Shown in pieces: positions 1 to 8,150 of a DNA stretch of 64,000 nucleotides (position 1 is its first letter; the number at the start of each line of letters is the position of its first letter). Source of the DNA: Sva-07 sp963774765 (GTDB lineage: Bacteria > Actinomycetota > Acidimicrobiia > Acidimicrobiales > Ilumatobacteraceae); assembly GCA_963774765.1 (NCBI GenBank), contig CAVZGP010000009.1, positions 62,001 through 126,000 of the forward strand, given 5' to 3'. Under the pieces are notes generated by a model, which saw only the letters and a list, made by a program, of their open reading frames with translations, was not told the origin of the DNA and searched no databases. Position numbers and translations under genes: made by a program.

Positions 1-39
1 GAGGGTGTACGACACCCCTCTTCAGGTCAGGAACACCAC

Positions 40-1143
40 ATGCGCACCACTGAGACATCCACCGCTACGTCACAAGCCGAAGCAGACTCGAGGTCGAGCG
101 CGGCGCAGACGCCGAAGGCGGCGACCACACCGAAACCACTTCATCGGCGCACGATCGTCCGAGTGGCCGTCGGCACGTTGGGCGTCGTACTCGGCGCGTC
201 CATGGTCACTGCGGCCTGGGCGTACGACGAGTACGTCGCCGACCACGTCGAGATCGCCGACGTCACGAGCTACGAACAGTCCGTTCTCCAGCAGCAGGCG
301 GCAGCCACACCGTCATCGAGCACCGAGTCGACCGCGCGGATCGACCCGGCAACCGAGGGTGATCCGACCGACACCGCGCCGCAGGTCGCGGCGACGTTCA
401 CCGACAACAGCTACGTCGCCGACGGTGTCTCGATCACCATTTCGACCGTCGTCGAAGGCGGCGGCAGCGACACGGTCACCTACTACGTGGCCGACGTCTT
501 CATCGACGATGCCACCGCGCTGCGGGCGGGCTTCGCCGACGATGCATTCGGAACGAACATCATCGCCGACACCTCCGACATCGCCGAACAGAACGACGCC
601 GTGTTCGCCATCAACGGCGACTACTACGGCTTCCGCGACTCGGGCATCATGATCCGCAACGGCGTCACCTACCGCAACGACGGCGTGCGTACCGGGCTCG
701 TTGCATACACCGACGGCACGATGGCGGTCTACGACGAGACGACGACCACTGCCGACGAGCTCCTCGCCGACGGCGCGTGGAACACGTGGTCGTTCGGGCC
801 GGCGCTGGTCGACGGCGGTGCCGTGCTCAGCGGCATCGAAGACGTCGAGGTCGACACCAACTTCGGCAATCACTCGATCCAAGGCGAGCAGCCCCGCACC
901 GGGCTCGGGATCATCGACGACAACCACTTCGTCTTCGTCGTCGTCGACGGTCGCAGCGCCGGCTACAGCCGCGGCGTCACCATGACCGAGTTCGCCGACA
1001 TCTTCGTCGACCTCGGAGCAACGACCGCGTACAACCTCGACGGCGGCGGCTCATCGACCATGTACTTCAACGGCGAATTGGTGAACAACCCACTCGGCAA
1101 AGGCTCCGAGCGCGGTACCAGCGACATCATCTACATCTCCTGA
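40..1143 (+). CDS. Membrane-anchored phosphodiester glycosidase (NAGPA/DUF2233) family protein
   Basis: A 367-residue protein with a basic, Ser/Thr/Ala-rich N-terminus, one hydrophobic segment at about residues 39-60 (signal anchor), then an extracytoplasmic domain. The domain carries the family hallmarks AINGDYYGF (about residue 190) and YNLDGGGSSTMY (about 333-343). The family contains the mammalian GlcNAc-1-phosphodiester glycosidase and bacterial exopolysaccharide-associated proteins, so cleavage or modification of a phosphodiester-linked or surface glycan is likely; the substrate is unknown. The ATG follows an AGGTCAGG stretch. The next gene starts 11 bases after the stop and encodes a glycosyltransferase, which supports a cell-surface glycan role. 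Family assignment is firm, exact reaction is not. Confidence 0.88.
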   Translation: MRTTETSTATSQAEADSRSSAAQTPKAATTPKPLHRRTIVRVAVGTLGVVLGASMVTAAWAYDEYVADHVEIADVTSYEQSVLQQQAAATPSSSTESTARIDPATEGDPTDTAPQVAATFTDNSYVADGVSITISTVVEGGGSDTVTYYVADVFIDDATALRAGFADDAFGTNIIADTSDIAEQNDAVFAINGDYYGFRDSGIMIRNGVTYRNDGVRTGLVAYTDGTMAVYDETTTTADELLADGAWNTWSFGPALVDGGAVLSGIEDVEVDTNFGNHSIQGEQPRTGLGIIDDNHFVFVVVDGRSAGYSRGVTMTEFADIFVDLGATTAYNLDGGGSSTMYFNGELVNNPLGKGSERGTSDIIYIS

Positions 1144-1154
1144 AAGGCACGACG

Positions 1155-2219
1155 ATGATCATCCTCATTCCCGCCTACGAGCCCGGTGACCGACTCCTCG
1201 GCCTCATCGACTCGATCAACAACGAGCTCACCAATCCATGGATCGTCATCGTCGACGATGGGAGCGGCCCCCGGTACCGGCACATCTTCGACGCAGCCCG
1301 ATCGCGCGGTGCGGACGTGTTGTCCTACCCGGACAACCGCGGAAAGGGTTTCGCGCTGAAACAGGGATTCGTCTTCATCGAAGGTCGATCTCCGAATGCA
1401 TCGATCGTCTGCGCCGACTGCGACGGACAACACACCGCGCACGACATCGAACGTGTGGCACTCGCACTCGAGCAGGGTCGCAGTCCAATCGTGCTCGGCG
1501 CCCGGGCGTTCACCGGTTCGGTGCCCCTGCGAAGCCGCTTCGGCAATGCGGTCACCCGACTTGCGTTCGCCGCCGCAACCCGAACGCGCATCGCCGACAC
1601 CCAGACCGGGCTCCGTGCCTATCGTCCCGAACTTCTCGCGTGGCTGCAGACCGTCGACGGGGATCGCTTCGAGTACGAGCTCAACCTGCTGCTGGACGCC
1701 TGCGACCGAGGCATCGACATCACCGAGATCCCGATCGAGACCATCTACCTCGACGAGAACGCATCGTCGCACTTCCGAACCATCGTCGACTCTGTCCGTG
1801 TCTACTGGCCACTGACGAAATTCAGCATTTCGTCTCTCGCGGCCTTCTTCATCGACTTCGTCTGCCTGCTCGTCTTCATGGCCATCACCAGCAACCTGTT
1901 GGTGTCGGTCATCGCTGCCCGCCTCGTCAGCGCATCGGTGAACTTCATGACCAACCGGCACTTCGTGTTCGCCGCACGCAGTGGCCCAGCGCGCCGTGCC
2001 GCCGCCCGGTACGCCGGTCTCGTTGCGGTCCTCCTCGGCGCCAACTACCTCATGCTTCGAGTCCTCACGGCAGCTTCGTTCGGTCTGGTCCCCGCCAAGA
2101 TCATCACCGAGGCGACCCTCTTCGCCGTCAGCTACCAGATCCAGAAGCGGGTCGTGTTCGGTGACCGGACCGATGCTGCCCCTGCGTTCAGCGACGTTCC
2201 CGTCGACGTGGCTGCGTAG
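1155..2219 (+). CDS. GT2 (dolichol-phosphate-mannose-synthase-like) glycosyltransferase fused to GtrA membrane domain
   Basis: A 354-residue protein. Residues 1-215 are a GT-A fold GT2 domain: MIILIPAYEPG start, VDDGSG, GKGFALKQGF, and DCDGQ (about residues 87-91) as the nucleotide-sugar/metal motif. Residues about 221-345 form a GtrA-like four-helix membrane domain (FSISSLAAFFIDF, SASVNFMTNRHFVF). Such fusions are thought to load sugars on polyprenyl phosphate and help flip them across the membrane. The reading frame is open much further upstream, but the ATG at 1155 is chosen because the protein begins directly at the first beta-strand and GAAAGG at the end of the upstream gene can act as ribosome binding site. 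Probably co-transcribed with the upstream glycosidase. Confidence 0.9.
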   Translation: MIILIPAYEPGDRLLGLIDSINNELTNPWIVIVDDGSGPRYRHIFDAARSRGADVLSYPDNRGKGFALKQGFVFIEGRSPNASIVCADCDGQHTAHDIERVALALEQGRSPIVLGARAFTGSVPLRSRFGNAVTRLAFAAATRTRIADTQTGLRAYRPELLAWLQTVDGDRFEYELNLLLDACDRGIDITEIPIETIYLDENASSHFRTIVDSVRVYWPLTKFSISSLAAFFIDFVCLLVFMAITSNLLVSVIAARLVSASVNFMTNRHFVFAARSGPARRAAARYAGLVAVLLGANYLMLRVLTAASFGLVPAKIITEATLFAVSYQIQKRVVFGDRTDAAPAFSDVPVDVAA

Positions 2220-2265
2220 GCACCTTCGCAGCGGTTTCACAGGGCCGACTGGTCGGGGATGTCAA

Positions 2266-3063
2266 TCAGTGTGTCGTGCGCGGAATCGACCGGCCGAGGT
2301 GAACGGTGTCGGCCAGGTCGTCCGTGTAGCGGACACGGCCGGACGCAGTGACCGCGATGATCCCGTAGGGGCTGTCGTGTTGCCACCAGCTCGGGCGGGG
2401 CTCGCCGCTGGCGAACACGGCGGTCGCCAGCGCGTCGGCGATCGCAAGTTCGGGGCCGACGACGGACACGCTCGTGAGTTCGTGGCTCATGGAGGACGTC
2501 GTGGCAGTGCGGATGTGGTTGCCGCGCTCGTAACGGCCCGAGGTCGCGACAGCGGCGTCGGCAAGATCGACGGTCGCGAACACCGCGGCGGGGTCGTCGG
2601 GGTGGGTGATGCCGACGCGCCACGAAGTCTGCGCAGGGGGCGGGGCGCCGACGGTCAGGTCGCCTCCTGCGCTGACGAAGTACGACGAGGCTCCAGCAAA
2701 CTGCAGTTGGAGGACTGCCTGTTCGATGATCCATCCCTTGGCGAAGGCGTTGGGGTCGAGGAGTCGGTGTCCGTCGACGATGGGGCGGTGGTCGAATGCG
2801 CCGCCGGTCGACGCTCGCAGGGCTTCGCATCGGACGACGACCTCGCGGACCTGAGGTGAGGCGTCGTCCAGGGTGAGTTCGCCTCGTTCGAGGCGCATCA
2901 CCTCGGAGTCGTGACGGAACCGCGAGAGTCGTGCCTCGAGCGCTGCGATCTCGTCGAAGAAGCGATCGACGGCTTCGGCCGGCGCGCCGAGTGCGTGAAG
3001 CGAGATGGCGGTCCCCATGTGGTGCTCCACCCGCCGCATGCCCGCGACCACTTGTGCGCTCAT
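2266..3063 (-). CDS. apbE: FAD:protein FMN transferase (ApbE family)
   Basis: A 265-residue ApbE-fold protein. ApbE covalently attaches FMN, through a phosphodiester bond, to a Thr/Ser in exported FMN-binding domains. Visible family motifs are GGAFDHRP, NAFAKGWIIEQA, YFVSAGGDL (flavin-binding region), VATSGRYERG and ADALATAVFASG near the C-terminus. No clear signal peptide or lipobox is visible, so the cellular side of action is unclear. The start ATG overlaps the stop of the upstream ferric-reductase-like gene (ATGA). It is the last gene of the minus operon, two genes downstream of an FMN-binding-domain protein that is its obvious substrate. Assignment is firm. Confidence 0.92.
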   Translation of the reverse strand: MSAQVVAGMRRVEHHMGTAISLHALGAPAEAVDRFFDEIAALEARLSRFRHDSEVMRLERGELTLDDASPQVREVVVRCEALRASTGGAFDHRPIVDGHRLLDPNAFAKGWIIEQAVLQLQFAGASSYFVSAGGDLTVGAPPPAQTSWRVGITHPDDPAAVFATVDLADAAVATSGRYERGNHIRTATTSSMSHELTSVSVVGPELAIADALATAVFASGEPRPSWWQHDSPYGIIAVTASGRVRYTDDLADTVHLGRSIPRTTH

Positions 3064-3731
3064 GACTGGTGCGACCCGGAACCGACGAGTTCACGACGGT
3101 GCTCGTCGACTGTCGGGGGTCGTGTGGGTGGCGCGTCGGGGGCGGTCAACCCAGTGGCCGGTGTTGGGATGGTGGGGTGCGGGCGGCGGCCCGCCTTTGC
3201 CGAACGCTTCGCGACGGCAGCGAGCAGACGGAGCACTGCCGGGTACACGGCGAACCCGACGAGTGCAACGAGCAGCACCGAGAACCACAACTGACCTCGG
3301 CTCGACCCGACCATCCAGGCATGGACACCCGCAACGACGGCAGCCGGCACGGACATGAAGTGAATCGTCAGCCAGACCCGTCGAGAGCCGCGCTTGCGCG
3401 GCCACGACGTGAACACGACGAGTGCGAAGACGTAGGTGGCGAGCACACCCCAGGTGATGCCCCAGGCCCAACCGGGGGCAGTCATCGGGACGAAGACCTG
3501 CAGCAAGCCGATGCCGGAGAGTTGATCTTGGTACACGGCGACGATGTGGACGATGACGAACGCGAACGCCAGCCCGCCAAGAAAGTTGTGCAAATCGAGC
3601 CACCACTTCGGACGACGCCGCGTCCCGGTCGCTCGCGCGGAGAAGAAGAACCCCCACACGAGTGCGGCGACGATCAGGACCGTCGCGACGATGCCCGACG
3701 AACGGCTGAGGTACCACCAGATGTCGTTCAC
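3060..3731 (-). CDS. Ferric-reductase-like transmembrane (b-type haem) protein
   Basis: A 223-residue integral membrane protein with about six hydrophobic helices and a basic, Pro-rich cytoplasmic tail. His residues placed on two helices (WWLDLHNFLG..IVHIVAVY and WLTIHFMSV..GVHAWMVG) match the bis-haem ligand pattern of the ferric-reductase-like transmembrane domain. Start GTG at 3731 is chosen because it overlaps the upstream stop (GTGA), although the frame is open further upstream. It sits between an FMN-binding protein and ApbE. This is the arrangement of extracytosolic flavin-transfer systems, in which membrane haem proteins pass electrons to covalently flavinylated proteins outside. No FAD/NAD domain is present, so the electron source is unknown. 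Confidence 0.82.
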   Translation of the reverse strand: MNDIWWYLSRSSGIVATVLIVAALVWGFFFSARATGTRRRPKWWLDLHNFLGGLAFAFVIVHIVAVYQDQLSGIGLLQVFVPMTAPGWAWGITWGVLATYVFALVVFTSWPRKRGSRRVWLTIHFMSVPAAVVAGVHAWMVGSSRGQLWFSVLLVALVGFAVYPAVLRLLAAVAKRSAKAGRRPHPTIPTPATGLTAPDAPPTRPPTVDEHRRELVGSGSHQS

Positions 3732-4504
3732 GACGAACCCTCGTCCTGGGAGATGGCCGATGCGGCCTGGTCGAGCGCTGCCTGCAGCGAGTCCGCGTAC
3801 GTGCGGCTCGTGTAGGTCGCTCCGGACACGATGTCGAGGTCGGCGGACTGTATTGCGACCGCGTCGGCCTCGAGCATCGGGATGGCCTGTTCGTTGATGT
3901 TGCTGCTCTTTCGGCCGGTTGGATACTGAACCGCGGCGATGTCCACGATTTCGCCGTCGCTGATCGTCACTTGCACCTGCACGTCGCCCCACTCGGTGTA
4001 TTCGGCCGACCCGAGGTAGACGCCATCGGTGTAGCCAGATGAGGTTGCGGTGTCCGTGGCGGGTTGCGTCGTCTCCGTCGTCGTGGCGGAGTTCGCCGTG
4101 GTGCTCGGTGTCGTCGATGGAGTGTCGGCCGTGACCGTCGATGTTGCGGCGGACGAGTCGTTGACGGTGACGGTTGTGGTGGTCGAGGAGGTGGTCGAAC
4201 CGATCAGCTGGTCGGCGGACCCGCTTGCAGAAGCATCGCTGTCGGCACCCCACGCTCCGTCGGAATATCCAAGAGCAGCGGCCACCGCCCCCGTGGCGAG
4301 GACACTCGCGGCCAACGCCAGCGCTCGTGCGCCGCGGGCGGGGTGTTGGCGGCGAGTGGTGCCCGAGCCGGCAACTCGCCGGGCAGAATCGCGAGGTGCG
4401 TTGCGGGATGCCGGCGCGATGGGGTCCGCAGGCCTGTTGGCGCCCGTTGTGACCAGCAGCGGGTCGCTGCCGGGTGCCCGGTTCGACGCGGCGTCGTTGT
4501 TCAT
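3728..4504 (-). CDS. Membrane-anchored FMN-binding domain protein (flavinylation target)
   Basis: A 258-residue protein. A positively charged N-terminus with a hydrophobic segment at about residues 48-66 anchors it, a long Ser/Thr linker follows (roughly 80-160), and a C-terminal FMN-binding domain occupies about 165-255. The motif DIVSGATYTSRTYADSL (about 224-240) matches the D-x-x-S/T-G-A-T flavinylation site, in which ApbE links FMN to the Thr. The ATG overlaps the stop of the polyphosphate polymerase gene (ATGA); the longer open frame upstream is antisense-like Arg-rich sequence and is rejected. Its partner genes ApbE and the ferric-reductase-like protein follow directly. Likely an extracellular one-electron carrier; the acceptor is unknown. 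Confidence 0.85.
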   Translation of the reverse strand: MNNDAASNRAPGSDPLLVTTGANRPADPIAPASRNAPRDSARRVAGSGTTRRQHPARGARALALAASVLATGAVAAALGYSDGAWGADSDASASGSADQLIGSTTSSTTTTVTVNDSSAATSTVTADTPSTTPSTTANSATTTETTQPATDTATSSGYTDGVYLGSAEYTEWGDVQVQVTISDGEIVDIAAVQYPTGRKSSNINEQAIPMLEADAVAIQSADLDIVSGATYTSRTYADSLQAALDQAASAISQDEGSS

Positions 4505-5337
4505 GGTTCCAGCGTGCTTGCCGAGGGTGAACTCCCGTTGAAGGCAGCCGAAAGGTCTGGCAAGAACTGCTCCGCTGGAAATGCGGAGTCGGTCTGCCAG
4601 TGGCGAGCGATGATGCGGTGCCACTTGTTGGCAGGAAGCTCGGGGCGAATGGCGGCGAGACCGGTGCCGAACTTGCTGATCTTGGTGGGTCGAACGTGAT
4701 GCTTCCAGAGCCACTGATCGGCGGCGCTCGAAGCTCGTGTCGACTTCGTTTCGACCACGATCACGTCGAGGATGGCCCGGCCTCCGGTCGCGCCGGTGCA
4801 TCGCAACCGTCGGTCGAAGGTCAACCGGGTCCGGCTTGTGGGGTCGATGAGTGTGCTGCGTGTGTACTCCGTCGTGAGCACGGGCAGTAGGGCTGAGGCG
4901 AGGTCGTGCCCGCCGGTGATCTTCTCGATGAAGTCGTGCCCGTCTGCGGTGATTTCGTGGTGGTCACCGCGGCAGTAGCGGATTCTCGACTTCACGTTGG
5001 CGCCGCGGTGGCCCTTGGCCTTCACCTCGAGGAAGCAGGGGCCGGTCTCCCCGTAGGTGCGGCTGCGAACCTTGTATCGCTGACGGCGACCCTGAACGGC
5101 GGCGCGATACAACGCCAAGTCATCGGTGTCGAAGTAGGTGGAGCGGTAGTCGCACGAGCGCTCACCATCGATCTCGAGGACGCGCAGCGTCGGGGCCAAC
5201 GCCTCGAGGAGTTCGCCGAGCGTGGCTTCGTCGACGAGGTACTTGCGATCGATCCGCGTTTGGAGTTCGGCGACATCGTTGGCGCCGGCGAGCGAAATCG
5301 GCTCGAACGTCGCGAGGGCCCGGTCGAGGAAGTTCAT
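4501..5337 (-). CDS. VTC-domain polyphosphate polymerase
   Basis: A 278-residue VTC-type tunnel (CYTH-like) protein with the basic catalytic-channel motifs of the family: RIDRKYLV near the N-terminus, YRSTYFDTDDLALY, RRQRYKVRSRTY, CFLEVKAKG, LTFDRRL, ILDVIVVETKS and SKFGTGLA. VTC4-type enzymes polymerise the gamma-phosphate of ATP into polyphosphate; the paired Arg/Lys and Glu motifs bind ATP and metal. Unlike yeast VTC4, no SPX or membrane domain is fused; the next upstream gene encodes a DUF4956 membrane protein that probably supplies the membrane part. Both flanking genes overlap by ATGA. VTC, DUF4956 and CotH genes are often found together in bacteria, as here. Confidence 0.87.
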   Translation of the reverse strand: MNFLDRALATFEPISLAGANDVAELQTRIDRKYLVDEATLGELLEALAPTLRVLEIDGERSCDYRSTYFDTDDLALYRAAVQGRRQRYKVRSRTYGETGPCFLEVKAKGHRGANVKSRIRYCRGDHHEITADGHDFIEKITGGHDLASALLPVLTTEYTRSTLIDPTSRTRLTFDRRLRCTGATGGRAILDVIVVETKSTRASSAADQWLWKHHVRPTKISKFGTGLAAIRPELPANKWHRIIARHWQTDSAFPAEQFLPDLSAAFNGSSPSASTLEP

Positions 5338-5948
5338 CGCGACCGTTCGGCGAATTCGGGGTGGCCGGCGGGGATGTCGCCCCCGGCGGCAGCCGGCGGC
5401 AGCTTGAAGCACACGTCGACGATGGTGGTGTCGTGCACGAGATCGAGCTTCCTGATGCGCAGCCGGGTGACCTCGGCGCCCAGCAGCGTCTCGAGATGGG
5501 CGATGGCGGCCCGCTCGTCCGGGTACGCAGCGTCGAGCGTGACCGTCTGGGTGCGATGGCCGGTGAAGAGGCGGGGATGATCCCCGATGAAGAGCGTGAG
5601 AAGGATGGCACCCATGAGGGCGGGCGTGACCCACGCCGGCGACACGCTGATGCCGCCGAGCAACCCGATTGCCAATGCGGCGAAGTAGTACGCGATGTCT
5701 TCCTGAGCGAGTTCCGACGAGCGGAGCCGGATGATCGACAGCACGCCGAAGATCCCGAGTCCGAGGCCGGCGCTGACTTCAGCGGTGGAGAGGGCGGTGG
5801 CGACTGCCATCACCCCGACGTTGAGACCGAGGATCGCCACGACCATGTCGCGGCGGCGGTAGCGCGGGAAATAGAGGCCGAACACCAACACGGTGATCGC
5901 GAGGAGGTCGGTGGTGACGAGTGCTGCCTGTGACATGTCGATCATCAC
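5334..5948 (-). CDS. DUF4956 membrane protein
   Basis: A 204-residue protein with four to five N-terminal membrane helices (from about residue 8 to 125) and a soluble C-terminal domain of about 75 residues. The helical core with VGVMAVATAL, GLGLGIFGVLSIIRLRSSE and IAYYFAALAIGL is typical of DUF4956. It is the first gene of the minus operon and overlaps the polyphosphate polymerase start (ATGA), so a physical or functional partnership is likely. Function is not established. Two alternative ATGs lie within the first five codons. Its promoter region contains PhoP-box-like repeats shared with the divergent CotH operon. Confidence 0.85.
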   Translation of the reverse strand: MMIDMSQAALVTTDLLAITVLVFGLYFPRYRRRDMVVAILGLNVGVMAVATALSTAEVSAGLGLGIFGVLSIIRLRSSELAQEDIAYYFAALAIGLLGGISVSPAWVTPALMGAILLTLFIGDHPRLFTGHRTQTVTLDAAYPDERAAIAHLETLLGAEVTRLRIRKLDLVHDTTIVDVCFKLPPAAAGGDIPAGHPEFAERSR

Positions 5949-5960
5949 AACAACCGAGTC

Positions 5961-6021
5961 TGTGAGCTTCGTGTGAACGGTCTTCGGATGTCTTGTGGCA
6001 GCGACTCACAGAAGACTCACA
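5961..6021. promoter_or_regulatory. Two inverted pairs of 11-bp-spaced TCACA half-sites (PhoP-box-like) in a divergent promoter
   Basis: In the 154-base gap between DUF4956 and CotH, TCACA occurs at 6006-6010 and 6017-6021, exactly 11 bases apart. On the other strand it occurs at 5961-5965 and 5972-5976, again 11 bases apart. Each pair fits a 7-base motif, 4-base spacer, 7-base motif layout: TCACAGA-N4-TCACAAG on the plus strand, TCACACG-N4-TCACAGA on the minus strand. The mycobacterial PhoP consensus is TCACAGC-N4-TCACAGC. OmpR/PhoB-family regulators bind such tandem repeats on one DNA face, and one is encoded two genes away (7461-8150). The two pairs face each other, suggesting control of both divergent operons. 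Binding is inferred. Confidence 0.6.
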
Positions 6022-6102
6022 AGTGGTTCGCACAGCGTCCGCAGGATGGATCGTTTGTGTGGTGGTCATCACCGATTCGACAGCGCTCGACAGGAGCAAC
6101 CA

Positions 6103-7464
6103 ATGACCACCACCCCGCTCAGCCCCCTCAGCCCAGGCAGCCCGATCGAGACCGGTGCCCGGGACCGCGCCTCGGGTCGGTTCCGCTCATCGCTCGCGAT
6201 GAGCTCGGCCGGGCTGATGCTGTTCACCGGTTGTGCAGCCGGCTCGGAGGCGGCATCGCCGGACCCGACGACCGCCGAAGCTGAGACCGCTGCCTCGGAC
6301 ACGGGCGCGAACGCCAGCGACGTCGACCTGTTCGACAGCAGTGTCGTGCACTCGATCAGCGTCGACTTCGACCAGGCCGACTACGACGCGATGATCGACG
6401 TCTTCACCGAGACGGGTGACAAGGAGTGGATCTCGGCGACCGTCACCATCGACGGCGTGGTGTACGAGAACGTCGGCCTGCGGTTGAAGGGCAACTCGTC
6501 GCTGTTCGGTCTGACTGCGGCGACGTCCGGCAACCCGGAAGATCTGCCGTGGCTGATTCGACTCAACAAGTTCGTCGAGGGCGAAGACCACCAGGACCAC
6601 GAGGAGATCGTGATCCGGTCGAACTCGACCGAAACCGCATTGAACGAAGCCGTCGCGCAAGAACTGCTCTCCCTCACCGGCCTCGCCTCGCAGGATCCGA
6701 TCGCCACCGCGTTCACGGTGAACGGTGGCGAGACCGAACTCCGTCTGGCCGTCGAGAACCCCGACGAGGAGTGGTTCGAGGACAACTTCGCCGACGAGGA
6801 CGGTCTGCTGTACAAGGCGGACAGCGACGGTGACTACAGCTACCGCGGCGACGATGCCGACTCGTACACCGACGTGTTCGACCAGGAGGTCGGCGACGAC
6901 GACATGGCACCCTTGATCGACTTCCTCGACTTCATCAACAACGCCGACGACACCGCATTCGCTGATGAACTCGGCGAACGCCTCGACGTCGACGCGTTCG
7001 CCACCTACCTCGCGTTCCAGGACCTGATCGGCAATGCGGACGACATCGACGGGCGCGGCAACAATTCGTACCTCCAGTACGACACCACCACCGAACAGTT
7101 CACGGTCGTCTCGTGGGATCTCAACCTGGCCTTCGCCACGGCGAATGTCGGTGGCGGTGGCGGTGGCGCACCAGGCGGAGCCGTGCCCGGTGGAGCCGCG
7201 CCGGGCGGAGTCGGTGCGGTCGGCGGCCCCGGCGGCCAATCCAATGTCCTGGTCGAGCGGTTCATGGCCGACGACGACTTCGCCGCGCTGTACGCCACGA
7301 AGGCCGCCGAACTCAACGAGCTGCTGTTCGCCAGCGGTACTGTCGACGAGGTGATCGCCAACTGGGCCGACGTCTTGATCAACGGCGCCTCCGACCTCGT
7401 GTCCGAGGCGACCGTCACCGCGGAAGCGGCGGCGCTGATCAGCTACGTCGACGGCGTGCGATGA
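6103..7464 (+). CDS. CotH-like protein kinase domain lipoprotein
   Basis: A 453-residue protein. The hydrophobic stretch MSSAGLMLFTGC ends in a lipobox-like Cys at about residue 45, predicting export as a lipoprotein. The rest matches the CotH family: VYENVGLRLKGNSS, IRSNSTETALNEAVAQEL, DGLLYKADS, and the late motif NNSYLQYD..FTVVSWDLNLAF with the conserved acidic residue. CotH of Bacillus spores is an atypical Ser kinase; bacterial non-spore homologues are exported and of unknown substrate. A Gly/Pro/Ala-rich insert of about 30 residues follows the SWDLNLAF motif. The ATG at 6103 has a CAGGAG site 6 bases upstream, although the frame opens earlier. It heads an operon with a two-component system (ATGA overlap). 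Confidence 0.85.
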   Translation: MTTTPLSPLSPGSPIETGARDRASGRFRSSLAMSSAGLMLFTGCAAGSEAASPDPTTAEAETAASDTGANASDVDLFDSSVVHSISVDFDQADYDAMIDVFTETGDKEWISATVTIDGVVYENVGLRLKGNSSLFGLTAATSGNPEDLPWLIRLNKFVEGEDHQDHEEIVIRSNSTETALNEAVAQELLSLTGLASQDPIATAFTVNGGETELRLAVENPDEEWFEDNFADEDGLLYKADSDGDYSYRGDDADSYTDVFDQEVGDDDMAPLIDFLDFINNADDTAFADELGERLDVDAFATYLAFQDLIGNADDIDGRGNNSYLQYDTTTEQFTVVSWDLNLAFATANVGGGGGGAPGGAVPGGAAPGGVGAVGGPGGQSNVLVERFMADDDFAALYATKAAELNELLFASGTVDEVIANWADVLINGASDLVSEATVTAEAAALISYVDGVR

Positions 7465-8150
7465 CCGAGCGGCCCCCGAAGGTCCTCGTGGTCGACGACG
7501 AGGAGAACATCCGGTTCCTCGTCGAGTCTGCACTCCAGCTCGCCGGAATGGAGACAGCGGGCGCCGACGACGGCCGTGAGGGCCTGAAGGTGGCCGCCGA
7601 GTACCGGCCCGACCTCATCGTGCTCGACGTGATGATGCCCGAGCTCGACGGCTTCGCCGTGTTGGAGCGGCTCCGCGACAGTGGTTCGCGCGTTCCCGTG
7701 ATCTTTCTCACGGCACGCGATTCGACCGACGATCGCGTGCGCGGGCTCACCGCCGGCGGCGATGACTACATGGTCAAGCCGTTCGCTGTCGCCGAACTCG
7801 TCGCGCGGGTGCAACTCCGATTGCGGCAATCGGGCCAGGCGGCAAAGCAGACCGTGTTGCGTTGCGCCGACCTCGAACTCGACACCGAGGCGCATCGGGT
7901 CACTCGCGCGGACGTCGTCGTCGAGCTGTCGCCGACCGAGTACAAACTGCTGCACTACCTGCTGGCGAACACCGGCCGGGTCTTGACTCGCGCTCAGTTG
8001 CTCGACCACGTGTGGGAGTACGACTTCGGCGGCGACTCGTCGGTGGTCGACACCTACATCAGCTATCTGCGGCGCAAACTCGACCAGGGCGACGCCAAAT
8101 TGATCCACACGATTCGTGGTGTGGGCTTCTGCCTGCGGGCCGACGGGTGA
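7461..8150 (+). CDS. OmpR/PhoP-family response regulator
   Basis: A 229-residue regulator. The receiver domain spans residues 1-120 with the acidic pocket VVDDEE, phosphoacceptor Asp56 in VLDVMMPE, Thr in FLTARD and Lys in MVKPF. The C-terminal winged helix (about 130-227) has LSPTEYKLLHYLL, RAQLLDHVW, SVVDTYISYLRRKL and HTIRGVGF. ATGA overlap with the CotH gene and GTGA overlap with the kinase show tight co-translation. Proteins of this class bind tandem 11-base repeats; such repeats stand upstream of CotH, so autoregulation plus control of the polyphosphate/flavin operon is likely. Confidence 0.95.
   Translation: MTERPPKVLVVDDEENIRFLVESALQLAGMETAGADDGREGLKVAAEYRPDLIVLDVMMPELDGFAVLERLRDSGSRVPVIFLTARDSTDDRVRGLTAGGDDYMVKPFAVAELVARVQLRLRQSGQAAKQTVLRCADLELDTEAHRVTRADVVVELSPTEYKLLHYLLANTGRVLTRAQLLDHVWEYDFGGDSSVVDTYISYLRRKLDQGDAKLIHTIRGVGFCLRADG

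Noticed and set aside
1131..2240. 369-codon minus-strand frame opposite the GT2-GtrA gene
   Set aside because: Asp/Glu/Arg-rich mirror of a high-GC coding strand without domain signatures.
7158..7248. DNA tandem repeat in the CotH gene
   Set aside because: The GGCGGT-like periodicity is the coding of a Gly/Pro/Ala-rich loop, without exact repeat units.
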